Notes: generated by a model from the letters alone, not told the origin. Numbered from the stretch's first letter, positions 1 through 9,245 are shown. The stretch: 64,000 nucleotides of DNA from Apibacter adventoris (GCF_002964975.1 NZ_PSZM01000043.1:62001-126000); one strand, 5' to 3'. Translations and numbers: made by a program.

Positions 1-1
1 C

Positions 2-415
2 CCTAATCTATTTTCTCATGTGGTAGAAAGTAAGAGCATTGATCAATATTTTAATTTACTTGATAAAGTATATGCATCTGAATATTGGAATAACCATTAT
101 GTATTTGGAAAAGAATCGAAGTTAAATATAATAAAAAAACTATCGAAATCTCAAAAGGAATTAATTGTTTTGAATTCTTTTATTCCTATAAAATTCACTT
201 ATTCATTAAGTATTGGTAAATCTATGATAGAAGAAATTATAGATATAACAAATAAAATACCTGCAGAAAATAATTCTGTAATCAATAAATTTAAAAAACT
301 GGGATTTCCTATAATTTCTGCTTTAGATAGTCAAGCATTTTTAGATTTGTATAAAAATAAATGTAGTAATAAACAGTGTTTAACCTGTTTAATAGGACAT
401 CAGATACTAAAATAA
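2..415 (+). CDS. C-terminal part of a DUF2851-like protein (partial, 5' end outside window)
   Basis: The reading frame is open from the first bases of the window to a TAA at 413-415, so the gene starts upstream. The visible part contains a Tyr-Trp-x-x-His-Tyr stretch and ends with a Cys-rich tail of the form C-x4-C-x2-C followed by an Ile-Gly motif. This pattern resembles the end of DUF2851 proteins, which are common in Bacteroidota and have no assigned function. The GTG at 20 is only the first possible start inside the window and is probably internal. The family assignment rests on memory of the tail motif and is moderately secure. Confidence 0.6.
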   Translation, partial: PNLFSHVVESKSIDQYFNLLDKVYASEYWNNHYVFGKESKLNIIKKLSKSQKELIVLNSFIPIKFTYSLSIGKSMIEEIIDITNKIPAENNSVINKFKKLGFPIISALDSQAFLDLYKNKCSNKQCLTCLIGHQILK

Positions 416-732
416 ATAATGGCATAGAATATTACACCAAGTTAAACTTTTTGAGTTAAAACTGATTCACCCATTTTTTATTTGGACAATTTATCACATT
501 GTTTATAATTTGTTGATAAATTAATTTTCACAACATTAGATAAATCAACTATTATTTGTAAATTTAAAAGATTTGAGCATATATTCTACTGTTCATTTTT
601 TTGATTGTAATCTCTATATTCCCAATTGTATAGAGAATATTAGGTCTTTGAAATATAAGCTATTTGTCAATCTTTTTGGATGTTGCTACATCAGAAAAGA
701 TAATTTAAAATTTCATAAAAAATTTAAATAAT
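416..732. other. AT-rich intergenic region with a small inverted repeat
   Basis: No convincing reading frame is seen. An 8-bp perfect inverted repeat (611-618 with 629-636, loop 10 nt) lies in the middle but has no T-run on either side, so it is not a clear terminator. Several loose DnaA-box-like words, for example TTATCAACA on the minus strand near 513, occur here but none matches the consensus fully. Confidence 0.3.
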
Positions 733-867
733 ATGAAAAAAAATAATTACCATCAAGCTCCTTCAGGATACAAATACATTTTTAGAAGATGCATCACCAA
801 AAATGGTGAAAAAATTTGTATGCCTAAAGGCAAAGCTTTTAAGATTTTAGTCAAAATAGAAGACTAA
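733..867 (+). CDS. Small basic protein of unknown function (44 aa)
   Basis: An ATG-started frame of 44 codons plus TAA is followed 23 nt later by a strong hairpin and T-run, so it looks like a self-contained transcription unit. The protein is basic, has two Cys (positions 20 and 29) and aromatic residues, and no signal peptide or membrane segment. The central part (YKYIFRRCITKNGEK) looks like a compact folded domain rather than random translation. I do not recognise a named family. The terminator placement is the main support that this is a gene. Confidence 0.5.
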   Translation: MKKNNYHQAPSGYKYIFRRCITKNGEKICMPKGKAFKILVKIED

Positions 868-890
868 AATTAAGTTTTCTATAAACAAAG

Positions 891-921
891 AGGTATTATT
901 AATTGGGATAATACCTTTTTT
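891..921 (+). terminator. Rho-independent terminator after the 44-aa ORF
   Basis: A 9-bp perfect stem (891-899 with 908-916, loop 8 nt) is followed directly by a run of T. It lies 23 nt after the stop of the small gene at 733-867. Confidence 0.75.
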
Positions 922-1000
922 ATTGTTAAGCAAAATTATGAACTTATGTGATATAGGCATGCTAAAAAATGTTAAAAAAATGTTAAATTTTTATATATTA

Positions 1001-1183
1001 TTAATCTTCTTTAATTAAAATTGGGAACTCTTCTAGCATAAGAATTTTGGCATCAACAAATACATTTATTTCAATTAATAAATCATAAAACCAATTTCTA
1101 CCTATTAATTCATCTGTTTCTAAATTGAAATATGCAGGAATCTTTCTGTAGTACGCATTTTTAAAGTTTTCTGGTTTTTTCAT
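1001..1183 (-). CDS. Short conserved-looking protein of unknown function (60 aa)
   Basis: The frame is open from 1222, but the ATG at 1183 (Met-Lys-Lys-Pro-Glu-Asn-Phe) gives a more natural soluble start than the hydrophobic extension from 1222. The protein is acidic at its end, rich in Tyr, Phe and Trp, and contains a GRNWFYDLL stretch typical of a folded domain. No family is recognised. It stands alone between two gene-poor stretches. It could be a small accessory protein or the remains of a longer one. Confidence 0.5.
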   Translation of the reverse strand: MKKPENFKNAYYRKIPAYFNLETDELIGRNWFYDLLIEINVFVDAKILMLEEFPILIKED

Positions 1184-1261
1184 AACAATTACAATTTTAA
1201 TCAATGTTACATAATTTTGCAATTATTTAACGATAACTACTCTAAATTTATTATATACTTT

Positions 1262-1381
1262 TTATTTTTTAGGCTTTTTAAAATCCATAATCTTTAACAT
1301 AGATTTGTCAAAATCTGTTTGTGGATAATCATATTTATGTCTTGTAACAGGTTTATCATTGAATTTAGTATTTATCCACAT
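1262..1381 (-). pseudogene. Possible remnant of a degraded gene
   Basis: An ATG-led frame of 39 codons ends in TAA. The same frame continues upstream of the ATG for seven codons (D-Y-F-P-E-L-K) but is cut from the ATG by a TAG and from further sequence by another TAG. The composition (basic, with a Lys-Pro-Lys-Lys end) looks like the last piece of a larger protein. I cannot name the family. It may also be a chance frame. Confidence 0.3.
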
Positions 1382-1738
1382 CTATTTTAGCTCTGGAAAA
1401 TAGTCTTTTTCCTAAACATAACAATTTGAATATTATAAAATTATTATATTACAATATACGAAATATTTGTCTTAAAATTAGGAAATTTATTAAAGAAATC
1501 CTTGATAGAATTCTTAACTCTAATACAAATAAAGGTAAAGTCTTAGTTGTGGAACTTTATGTATTAAAACAAGATTATATCAAAATAGCTCCTGGATTAT
1601 CACAAGATTCTAATATTCCAATTCCCATAATATTAACTATCATCAATAAAAGATTTGATGGAATTGGATTAAATTAATTGGTCGAAAGGTCAGATTTTTT
1701 ATTAGATGTAACATTATACAGTATTGCCTTAAAATAAT
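1382..1738. other. Gene-poor stretch with a doubtful TTG-started frame
   Basis: A plus-strand frame of 83 codons (1426-1677) has only a TTG start, no recognisable domain, and lies beside the decayed frame at 1262-1381. I treat it as remnant or chance sequence. Nothing else is visible before the convergent end of the transglutaminase-like gene at 1739. Confidence 0.25.
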
Positions 1739-2680
1739 TTATTTTATATCAATTATACCTAGAACTTCTTTTTTGTAAAAAGGTCCACCAGGATATTTTG
1801 CCATATAATCTAAATTTAACCAAATTTTACCGTCCAAATCTGTATGATAGAACAATCTTTTTCCTTTACTTTCATTAGGAAAAAGTTTACCTTTAATTAA
1901 ATAGTTTATTGTTTCTAAATCACTTTCATCTCCAATATATATTTCAGGATATATGTGTCCTGTAGTATAAATTAAACGTGGAGTTCCTCCTATAATTTTA
2001 ATACATGCTGCCATTAAAATAGAGTAGTCATCACAATCTCCAGATTGGGTTTGAATAGATTCACTTGCTTTTGCATAATATTCATGTCCAATCGGATCAT
2101 GGACATAATTCCAATTTTCATTTATTTCTTTAAAAATTGCAAAACTTTGTATTATTGTTCTATACCTGACTTCTTCCTGAGATTTTTTAAAATATTTATT
2201 AGTCGCATTTAAAGCATAATTTCTAACCATCATATTCGTATAGTCAATGGACTTTAATATTTTAGCATCTGAAGAATAAAAAGATATTTTATCCAATAAT
2301 ACTTTTTGGGGTTTATTACTTTCATCCATTGAAAGGATCATCGCATTATAATCTTCTGCTAATTCAAAAAAACCATATCCCCCTCTATAGGACTCAATAA
2401 TTAGGAAAACTAATAATCCTAAACATATTATGACAAATAATTTTCTTAAAAATTTAACTATAATAAAAAGAATTATAAGAATTAAAATATACAATAAAAT
2501 TCTATCTAAATTATATATCCAGTCAAAATTGGGTAGATTCCTGTGAAAAATTATAAAAATAGGTAAAGAAATAGCAATTATTGCAGCATATAAAATAATA
2601 TTTTCTATAAGTTTCCAACTCTTACGAAAACTATTTTGTTCTCTTTTATTAGTTGATCGACTATGCACATCAGATTCCAT
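1739..2680 (-). CDS. Membrane-anchored transglutaminase-like (cysteine protease fold) protein
   Basis: The 313-residue protein starts with a polar stretch and has about three hydrophobic segments (roughly residues 25-45, 60-75 and 80-96), followed by a soluble domain. That domain carries the transglutaminase-like triad layout: Cys216 in SGDCDDYS, His242 in TTGHIYPEIYIG, and an Asp in WLNLDYM near residue 291. Proteins of this type usually act as cysteine peptidases or inactive relatives at the envelope; the substrate cannot be told. It lies 4 bp after the rhomboid gene and is the last gene of a three-gene minus-strand set with the rhomboid and FAD genes. Confidence 0.8.
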   Translation of the reverse strand: MESDVHSRSTNKREQNSFRKSWKLIENIILYAAIIAISLPIFIIFHRNLPNFDWIYNLDRILLYILILIILFIIVKFLRKLFVIICLGLLVFLIIESYRGGYGFFELAEDYNAMILSMDESNKPQKVLLDKISFYSSDAKILKSIDYTNMMVRNYALNATNKYFKKSQEEVRYRTIIQSFAIFKEINENWNYVHDPIGHEYYAKASESIQTQSGDCDDYSILMAACIKIIGGTPRLIYTTGHIYPEIYIGDESDLETINYLIKGKLFPNESKGKRLFYHTDLDGKIWLNLDYMAKYPGGPFYKKEVLGIIDIK

Positions 2681-2684
2681 AATT

Positions 2685-3335
2685 CTATTTTTCTTTATAA
2701 ACTAAATATGCTAAAAAAGCTAACGGAATAAGCATAATTAATAAATAATTAATATGTATAGGAATAGAAAATAAAATTGAAAATAAAACAGCTACAATTA
2801 TACCAAAAACAGCTCCCCCTAAATGAGCTTCATGACCAATATTACCTAACTGAGCACGCATTCCATAAACTGAATAAGCTAAATATATAATCCCAAATAT
2901 CCAACCTGGAATTGGTTTAGGAATGGTAAAAATGAATATTTCTATGGTTGGTGAAAACGTTATAGACGCAAATAAAATACCTGAAACTCCTCCGGAAGCT
3001 CCTATAGCACTATAGTAATTTTCTTTTTTATGCCTATCTAATGATAATAAATTGCCTGATAATATAGAGCCAACATATAAGATCAAAAAAAATATAATTC
3101 CACAATTTTGTATAATTAAATTTGAGAAAAAATAGAAAGTAAACATGTTAAAGATTAGGTGCATTACATCTCCATGTAAAAATGCAGAAGTAATCATTCT
3201 ATCCCACTGCCTACTTTTTATAATAGCTCCAACATTAAACTTATATCTGTCAAAAAATATAGGATCGTTAAATCCTTTAAAACTAAAAATAACTGTAACA
3301 GCGATTATAATTATTGTAATAATATTCATATTCAT
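2685..3335 (-). CDS. Rhomboid family intramembrane serine protease
   Basis: The 216-residue protein is almost entirely membrane-embedded, with about six transmembrane helices. The rhomboid signature is complete: HxxxN (His59, Asn63) after the first loop, catalytic GASG (Ser114), and AHLGG with catalytic His171. Rhomboids cleave membrane-anchored proteins within or near the bilayer. Its start overlaps the stop of the upstream FAD oxidoreductase by 4 nt, and the transglutaminase-like gene follows by 4 nt, so the three are likely co-transcribed and translationally coupled. Confidence 0.9.
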   Translation of the reverse strand: MNMNIITIIIIAVTVIFSFKGFNDPIFFDRYKFNVGAIIKSRQWDRMITSAFLHGDVMHLIFNMFTFYFFSNLIIQNCGIIFFLILYVGSILSGNLLSLDRHKKENYYSAIGASGGVSGILFASITFSPTIEIFIFTIPKPIPGWIFGIIYLAYSVYGMRAQLGNIGHEAHLGGAVFGIIVAVLFSILFSIPIHINYLLIMLIPLAFLAYLVYKEK

Positions 3336-4372
3336 TCAAATCTTCTTATATCTACTTCATTTTGTAATTTTATAGAATACTCCATAAAATCATATATTTC
3401 CTCTGCCATTGTAGGAGCTAACATAACCCCTCGACTTCCTAAGCCATTAAAAATATAGACATTAGATTTTTCAGGATGACATCCTAATAAAGGTCTTCTA
3501 TCTATTACTGTAGGTCTTATTCCTGCAAATTGTTTTATAATTTTATAATCTATTTGTAAAAATTTGTTTAAATTTTCTATTAATTCTATTTTTCCTTCTT
3601 CTGATATTTCATCATTTACTTCTCTGTAATAGTAGGTTGCTCCCACATAATAATAATCTTTTTCCATAGGCATAATAAAAACTTTAGACTTAACTATGTC
3701 TTTTAAGCCTAAGCCATTAGCATGTATAACCATAGTTTCTCCTTTTAATCCTTCCATAGGCAGATGTTTAAAAAAAGGATTTTCTTTAAGTGCATACCCA
3801 TCACAAAAAACTAGTTTACCTGCTTTAAGCCCTTTATATTCAATATAATTAGATTTAATTACAAGTGAATTAAAATCAAAAATATCATCTATTAACTGAT
3901 TTTTTGAAATTAAATATTTCCTAAATTCTCTTAATAATTCTCTTACAAATATTTTACCACAATGTTTAACCTTACCATATCCAAAATTAGCTTTTATAAA
4001 GGGATTTATATTTTCATATACATTAGAATCTAAGAAAGGAATTAAATTTTCATTTCGTTGAGATTTTTTTATCCATGTTTTTACTTCATCCTCATTTGAA
4101 AAAATTCTATATAAATTAGACTGATAAACTAATTTTACTTGTAATAATTTTTCTAATTGCGTAAATTCATCTATTAGTTTTGTAATTTCCTTCTGGGCAT
4201 TCCATACTGGTGTAAATCTTTTTAAAACAACAGGATTATACATACCGGAAGAAACAAATGAGGCTGAATTAGATACTATATCAACAACTTTAAAGGTTTT
4301 ATTTTCTTTAATTAGTTTATGAGACAAACATGTACCTGCTAATCCTTGACCTATAATAAGATAATCTAACAT
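3332..4372 (-). CDS. FAD-dependent oxidoreductase (DAO family)
   Basis: The protein has 346 residues. An N-terminal Rossmann motif G8-Q-G10-L-A-G13 binds the FAD ADP part, and the C-terminal second FAD contact (IFNGLGSRGVML) is typical of the D-amino-acid-oxidase/GlyA/ThiO fold. It belongs to the large DAO superfamily that oxidises amines or amino acids; the substrate is not evident. It is the first gene of the three-gene minus-strand set with the rhomboid and the transglutaminase-like gene, with a 4-nt overlap into the rhomboid. It could also be a tRNA-modification-type (MnmC-like) oxidase domain; I see no methyltransferase partner. Confidence 0.8.
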   Translation of the reverse strand: MLDYLIIGQGLAGTCLSHKLIKENKTFKVVDIVSNSASFVSSGMYNPVVLKRFTPVWNAQKEITKLIDEFTQLEKLLQVKLVYQSNLYRIFSNEDEVKTWIKKSQRNENLIPFLDSNVYENINPFIKANFGYGKVKHCGKIFVRELLREFRKYLISKNQLIDDIFDFNSLVIKSNYIEYKGLKAGKLVFCDGYALKENPFFKHLPMEGLKGETMVIHANGLGLKDIVKSKVFIMPMEKDYYYVGATYYYREVNDEISEEGKIELIENLNKFLQIDYKIIKQFAGIRPTVIDRRPLLGCHPEKSNVYIFNGLGSRGVMLAPTMAEEIYDFMEYSIKLQNEVDIRRFE

Positions 4373-4440
4373 AAATTTATATTTAAGGATTAAATTTGAT
4401 AATTTAATTACATATTATATGATAAGCAAAGATAAAAAAA

Positions 4441-4470
4441 AGTCCTAAATCATAATAATTTAGGACTTTT
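4441..4470 (-). terminator. Terminator of the gldKLMN operon
   Basis: A 10-bp perfect inverted repeat (4441-4450 with 4458-4467, 7-nt loop) lies 22 nt past the gldN stop. It is flanked by A-runs on one side and T-runs on the other, so it gives a U-tract in the minus-strand RNA and could work in both directions. Confidence 0.8.
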
Positions 4471-4489
4471 TATAAAAATAAAGTTTTTT

Positions 4490-5425
4490 TTAATAATTCC
4501 ACATATTATTTTCTTTTTGTAGAATTTCATTTTTTATACGATTACTTTCTTCTAGCTGAGCTTTAGAATCTTTGGGAATATAATTTGCAATTTCCCCATC
4601 ACCATACTCAGATTGATACTTATATATGATAGAACTAAATCTTCTTGCATTTAATACATCATCATAAGTTATTGAAGAAGAACCATTTTTTGAATTAAAT
4701 ATCGTGTAACTAGTTAAAACATCTCTTGCATCCGGATAATAGATCCAAAATAAATCAATCATTTCATCTCCCCCTTCATAACCCAGCAATGTTGCATCTG
4801 TTAAACCCATTGTTTGAGGATCTGGCCCCATAGGAGCAATTCCTAATAAACGATATTTCATCTGTCCCAACCTTTTATCGATATACCACATACCTTTAAT
4901 CTTAATCAACTTAACTTTTTTAGTATCTGTTTTAAAATGATCGGTACCTTCTAAAATATCTTGTTTAGTTATAGTTTCTCCCGAGGCTCTTTTTTCCTGC
5001 AACCAATCCGATTCTCTAACTGCCTGAATTTTATTTTTTATATTGGCAGAATCTACTCTTGCTGTGAAATTATCATCATCATAAACTTCTTTAATTTTTC
5101 CTGACATCATTCCTTCAAATAAAGCATCATAAAGGGATACATAATTTGCAGAAACATCATTATAGGAATAATAATACGGTTGATTTAATTTTTCATTTAA
5201 ATCTATAATCTCCCATACAACTTTAGACCAAAGAATATCTTTATCTTCTATATATCCATATGGAAGAACAGTTTGTTGGGTGGATATAGTATCTGTTTTA
5301 TTAACAATATCATACTTTTCTGCCCTCATTTTTCTTAGTTCTTCAGGAGATTTCGCATTCAAAATATTTTGAGCATATACTCCTGTGTTAATCAATATTG
5401 TTAAACAAAATACTAGATATTTCAT
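4490..5425 (-). CDS. gldN: Gliding motility / type IX secretion protein GldN
   Basis: The 311-residue protein has a signal peptide of about 18 residues ending in VYAQ, then a periplasmic domain. The family features seen include the N-terminal PYGYIEDKDILWSKVVWEIIDL region, where GldN proteins set up a dimerising alpha/beta fold, and the LFWIYYPDARDVL stretch near the end. GldN (PorN) sits in the periplasm with the lipoprotein GldK as part of the ring of the type IX secretion system. It is the last gene of gldK-gldL-gldM-gldN, 21 bp after gldM, and is followed by a hairpin terminator. Confidence 0.95.
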   Translation of the reverse strand: MKYLVFCLTILINTGVYAQNILNAKSPEELRKMRAEKYDIVNKTDTISTQQTVLPYGYIEDKDILWSKVVWEIIDLNEKLNQPYYYSYNDVSANYVSLYDALFEGMMSGKIKEVYDDDNFTARVDSANIKNKIQAVRESDWLQEKRASGETITKQDILEGTDHFKTDTKKVKLIKIKGMWYIDKRLGQMKYRLLGIAPMGPDPQTMGLTDATLLGYEGGDEMIDLFWIYYPDARDVLTSYTIFNSKNGSSSITYDDVLNARRFSSIIYKYQSEYGDGEIANYIPKDSKAQLEESNRIKNEILQKENNMWNY

Positions 5426-5446
5426 AGTAAAATTAAAATTTCAATG

Positions 5447-6970
5447 TTATTGTACATTAATTAAAATTGGGGAGATATTCTGCTGAGCTACACCTGTAGC
5501 TGTAGCAGAGATGTCAAATATTAACACCTGATCTCCTGACTTAGCTCTTGATAAAACACCTGCAGCAGCTCTTAATGAGTTACCTGAAACTACAGATGTT
5601 GGTAATCCTGTAACTTTTACTTTAAATCCAGTAACGTTAAATGAAACAGGGAATTCAAAGTCTGGAATTGAAGCACCTACTGTTTGATTTGGCAAAGAGG
5701 ATGCAGGCATTGCTAAAACATTTCTACCTCTAATTTCTCCCTGTGCTTTTGGTACATTTTTAATTCTGAAAGTTACTGTTTTACTAACAGATTTTCCTGA
5801 AGAAGTTCTTCCTGAAATTGTAAAAGTGGTAGTTGCTCCTCCTCCTGCTCGGTAAATCCATCCTCCACCAGATTTAGAAAGGCTTCCATTAGATGTACTC
5901 ATATTTATAGTTGATGCATCTACACCTGTAACAGAACCACTCATCGGGTTATCTACACCTCTATAAACTACATTCATCTTATCTGCAACAACACTTGCTC
6001 CTGTAGGCATTTCTTTTAAAGTTTCAGAAACTACTTCATAGGTTTCATTAAATGACTCTGTTTTAACTCCATTTGGAGTTTCATAAGAAATAGAACCTGA
6101 AAGTTTTTGCACTCCAGAACCGGTTGCAGTCATACCTATTACAGCCTTACCTCCTGATAATGGTATATTTCTTCCATTTAAATTAATAGAACCTTTTAAT
6201 GTATTATCATAAGCTCCAAATCCAACAACTACATCAAATCTTTCTCCGGCTTTTACATATTTAGGAGAAGATACAATAGGTACAAAAGCTTTTAATTCTA
6301 TTTCGTCCTGAAGCTTATTTGCTAATAAATCCCTTACTCTATTTCCTTCTTCCGTACGAATATTAGCTTCTAACCTTGACAAATTGGTTAAAGCTGCAAT
6401 CATTGGTTGTTCATAAAACTGATTAACCAACCATGATTTACCATTTTTATTAGAAAAATTAAATAATTGTTTAATTCTGTCTTGAGACTTTTTATCCATG
6501 CCTTCTTGCATAAATTTGACAAAAGTCTGAACTTTATCTACCATACTTTTAACGGATTTAGTAGGTACATTATCGCTAACAAAGAAAACTTTATTTACAA
6601 CGTCTGTATTTTGTAAAGAATTATAATTGGTCTCTTGTCCATTTTCTGAACCTGTATAACCTGAAGCTGTTTTCAGGGCTGTTTTAACAGATTCTATTTC
6701 TTTAATAGCATCATCTGCTTGTTTTCTTAATGAATTAGCTTTTTCTGAAATCCCCACATATCCTTCATCACCATCCTCTTTCTTTTTTTCTATTTGTTCG
6801 TAAAAAGTTGAATTATTTAAATTGGTTAATGATGTGGAAAGCTCTAGAGATTCATTAACCCCTTCAAAGGATCTTAAAACTTCTCTATCAACATTCATAG
6901 CCATCATTGCAATAAACACTAAATACATTAGGTTTATCATTTTTTGACGTGGTGTGCCTGCTGCTGCCAT
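5447..6970 (-). CDS. gldM: Gliding motility / type IX secretion motor protein GldM
   Basis: The 507-residue protein begins with a short cytoplasmic tail (GTPRQKMINLMYLVFIAMMAM) running into a single transmembrane helix. A long periplasmic part follows: a helical first domain (about residues 40-220) and three beta-rich domains, as in the known GldM dimer. With GldL it forms the proton-driven motor of the type IX secretion system and reaches from the inner membrane to the GldK/GldN ring. It lies 30 bp after gldL and 21 bp before gldN. The length agrees with the family (about 510 residues). Confidence 0.95.
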   Translation of the reverse strand: MAAAGTPRQKMINLMYLVFIAMMAMNVDREVLRSFEGVNESLELSTSLTNLNNSTFYEQIEKKKEDGDEGYVGISEKANSLRKQADDAIKEIESVKTALKTASGYTGSENGQETNYNSLQNTDVVNKVFFVSDNVPTKSVKSMVDKVQTFVKFMQEGMDKKSQDRIKQLFNFSNKNGKSWLVNQFYEQPMIAALTNLSRLEANIRTEEGNRVRDLLANKLQDEIELKAFVPIVSSPKYVKAGERFDVVVGFGAYDNTLKGSINLNGRNIPLSGGKAVIGMTATGSGVQKLSGSISYETPNGVKTESFNETYEVVSETLKEMPTGASVVADKMNVVYRGVDNPMSGSVTGVDASTINMSTSNGSLSKSGGGWIYRAGGGATTTFTISGRTSSGKSVSKTVTFRIKNVPKAQGEIRGRNVLAMPASSLPNQTVGASIPDFEFPVSFNVTGFKVKVTGLPTSVVSGNSLRAAAGVLSRAKSGDQVLIFDISATATGVAQQNISPILINVQ

Positions 6971-7000
6971 ATTACTTATTTAATTTAATTTAAAAAATTA

Positions 7001-7684
7001 TTAAGCTTTCATGGCATTTAACATACCCCCATATACTTTGTTTAAGTTGTTTAGGTTTGATGTTAATTCTTCTAATTGTTTTTGAAATTGAGCAGAATTT
7101 TCTCCTGCTTTGGCTAAATCTTCAACAAATTTTTGATTGATTTCTGTATATTTTTTACCTTCTTCTAATTGTAGTTGATATAAAGCATTTAAAGATTCCA
7201 TATGAGTTGCAGCTTTAGTTAACTGGTCTCCATATTTTTGTGTAGCTGAATTGGCTTCTACTGTTTTGTTAATTTCGCTAACAGCCGCACCAAAATTTTC
7301 TATTCCTCCTCTTAACCTGTCAAATAAATTAGCATCTAATTTAGCTTGCGATAACATTTGATCTAATTTTGTCGATAAAGATACTTCTGCTTCTTTAATA
7401 AGTTTTTCTTCTTCAGGTACTTTGACTTTTCTTTCAATTGGTTTACCGTCTAGAAGTTCAGGGTATGCTTTTTCCCACTCATACTCTCCTTTTGGTGTAT
7501 CAAAAGCAAAAACTACAAATATAAAAGCTTCTACTATTAATCCAATTCCTAGTACAAAACTACCTGATATTGGTCCTAAAGATAAGTGATTTACTTTAAA
7601 AAGAGCCCCTAAGATAACTACTGCGGCACCTAGAGAATAAACCATATTTAATACTTTATCTTTTGAACTTGATTTTGCTGCCAT
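7001..7684 (-). CDS. gldL: Gliding motility / type IX secretion motor protein GldL
   Basis: The 227-residue protein has two transmembrane helices near the N-terminus (about residues 12-31 and 40-62) separated by a short loop, with the acidic residue Glu53 of the second helix in a position expected for proton handling. A long cytoplasmic coiled-coil follows (about residues 85-225). GldL forms the pentameric stator around the GldM dimer in the inner membrane. It is the second gene of the operon, 46 bp after gldK. Confidence 0.95.
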   Translation of the reverse strand: MAAKSSSKDKVLNMVYSLGAAVVILGALFKVNHLSLGPISGSFVLGIGLIVEAFIFVVFAFDTPKGEYEWEKAYPELLDGKPIERKVKVPEEEKLIKEAEVSLSTKLDQMLSQAKLDANLFDRLRGGIENFGAAVSEINKTVEANSATQKYGDQLTKAATHMESLNALYQLQLEEGKKYTEINQKFVEDLAKAGENSAQFQKQLEELTSNLNNLNKVYGGMLNAMKA

Positions 7685-7730
7685 AATAATTTAATTTTTC
7701 TTATTTTATAATTTTTTGTTAATTTAATTT

Positions 7731-9161
7731 TTATCTTATTTGATGTTTTTGTATTGAAGGATATTTTACTTTAGCTCCTTCCGGTGTTGTCTGTACTCTT
7801 CTAAATCCTATAAAACTTCTTGCCGAATCTTTATGTTCCCAGTCTCTTTCGCTAAGCATTAACATGTACCCTATATCTTTCCAAGACCCTCCTTTTATAA
7901 CTTTTCTAGGATCTTCAATTCTATTACCAAGATAAGGATTTAAAGTAGAAGAAATTATGTACGAACTATTGTTGTACGCAGATATTGTCCACTCTGAAAC
8001 ATTTCCTGCCATATCATATAAACCAAATCCGTTTTTATGAAATGACTTCACCGGAGCTGTATATAAAAAGCCTTTTTCACTTTCCATATAATCTCCTCTT
8101 TTAGGTTTAAAATTAGCTAGATAACAACCTCTATCATCAATTAAGTAAGGACCTCCCCAAGGATAAGGGGCATTTTCTAAACCACCTCTTGCAGCATATT
8201 CCCATTCAACTTCTGAAGGTAATCTATATGGAAATATTCTTTCTTTTCTCTTTTTTAAACTTTGATTGTAATCGTTTTTTGCTTTTGTACTGTAAGCACA
8301 AAATGCTCTTGCCTGATCCCAAGTTACTCCTACAACAGGGTATTTGGAATATGCTTTATGCCAAAAATATTGTTCAAAAAGAGGTTCATTGAAAGAATAA
8401 TTAAAATCTCTCAGCCAAACTGTAGTATCCGGATAAATTGCTATAGATTCTGTCTTCATAAAATTTTTCCCTCTTCCTTTATTTTTGACTGCTTCTAACT
8501 GATCTATCCAGGTAAATCTATATATTAATTTTCTACTATCTAATACTCTTTCGTTATTGAAACGCTCCTCAGGAGGATAATAAAGAGATTCCATTGCTTC
8601 TGCATATGCAACATCAGGATAATTCCTAGTAGACCATTCAATTGGAACAGACCAATCCAATTTTTTAGTTTCGTCATATCCATCTCTTCCGCCATGTTCT
8701 TCTAAATATTGTTGATATGCTGATTGTTCTTCTTCAGATTTTTTATTTAGATAAGCGTATCTTTCTATTCCTTCCTCTCCTTTTCCTCCTCCACCTTCAC
8801 CTCCAGCTTTTTCTGCTAATGTGGATCTCACAATGGAGTCTCTAACATAATTCACAAATACTCTATATTCTGCATTTGTTACTTCTGTATCATCCATATA
8901 AAATGCAGAAACAGTCACAGTAGTTAGTGGTGATTTTGTATCGGTTCCTGTAAAATCCATGTCCGATTGTCCTAAAACAAATGCTCCTCCAGGGATTGGA
9001 ACCATGCCATAAGGTCTTTTAGAAGACCATTCTTGCCCTTTTTGTGTCACTACAATCTCCCCTTGTATACCTGGCTTACCTGCCTTTCCTTTTTTAGATT
9101 TAGAAGATTTACAAGATGTAATTGCGGTAACCGCAAATAAGAGTAATATAACTTTTCTCAT
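7731..9161 (-). CDS. gldK: Gliding motility lipoprotein GldK
   Basis: The protein has a lipoprotein signal: Met-Arg-Lys followed by a hydrophobic run and the lipobox ITSC. I chose the ATG at 9161 because it places the positive charge right before the hydrophobic core; an ATG three codons upstream (9170) is also possible. The mature protein carries a formylglycine-generating-enzyme-like (SUMF1) fold, seen in the GGAFVLG and GLYDMAGNVSEW motifs and the FIGFRRV end. In GldK this fold is structural, forming the periplasmic ring with GldN under the outer membrane. It is the first gene of gldKLMN. Confidence 0.95.
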   Translation of the reverse strand: MRKVILLLFAVTAITSCKSSKSKKGKAGKPGIQGEIVVTQKGQEWSSKRPYGMVPIPGGAFVLGQSDMDFTGTDTKSPLTTVTVSAFYMDDTEVTNAEYRVFVNYVRDSIVRSTLAEKAGGEGGGGKGEEGIERYAYLNKKSEEEQSAYQQYLEEHGGRDGYDETKKLDWSVPIEWSTRNYPDVAYAEAMESLYYPPEERFNNERVLDSRKLIYRFTWIDQLEAVKNKGRGKNFMKTESIAIYPDTTVWLRDFNYSFNEPLFEQYFWHKAYSKYPVVGVTWDQARAFCAYSTKAKNDYNQSLKKRKERIFPYRLPSEVEWEYAARGGLENAPYPWGGPYLIDDRGCYLANFKPKRGDYMESEKGFLYTAPVKSFHKNGFGLYDMAGNVSEWTISAYNNSSYIISSTLNPYLGNRIEDPRKVIKGGSWKDIGYMLMLSERDWEHKDSARSFIGFRRVQTTPEGAKVKYPSIQKHQIR

Positions 9162-9237
9162 TATAAACATTATGTTTCTTAAAAAATGTAAAACTAATAT
9201 TTTTTTAGTTCATTTAAAAATTTTTGTTTGTTATAAA

Positions 9238-9245
9238 CGAAATTA
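9238..9245 (-). promoter_or_regulatory. Candidate -7 element before gldK
   Basis: On the minus strand the word TAATTTCG matches seven of eight positions of the Bacteroidota -7 consensus TAnnTTTG. It would give a leader of about 70 nt before gldK. No clear -33 partner is seen. Confidence 0.35.

Noticed and set aside
1426-1677. 83-codon frame as a gene
   Set aside because: It has a TTG start, no domain, and lies in decayed sequence; left as a doubtful region only.
8189-8498. Open frames opposite gldK
   Set aside because: They lie fully within gldK on the other strand, have no recognisable domain and are shadow frames.
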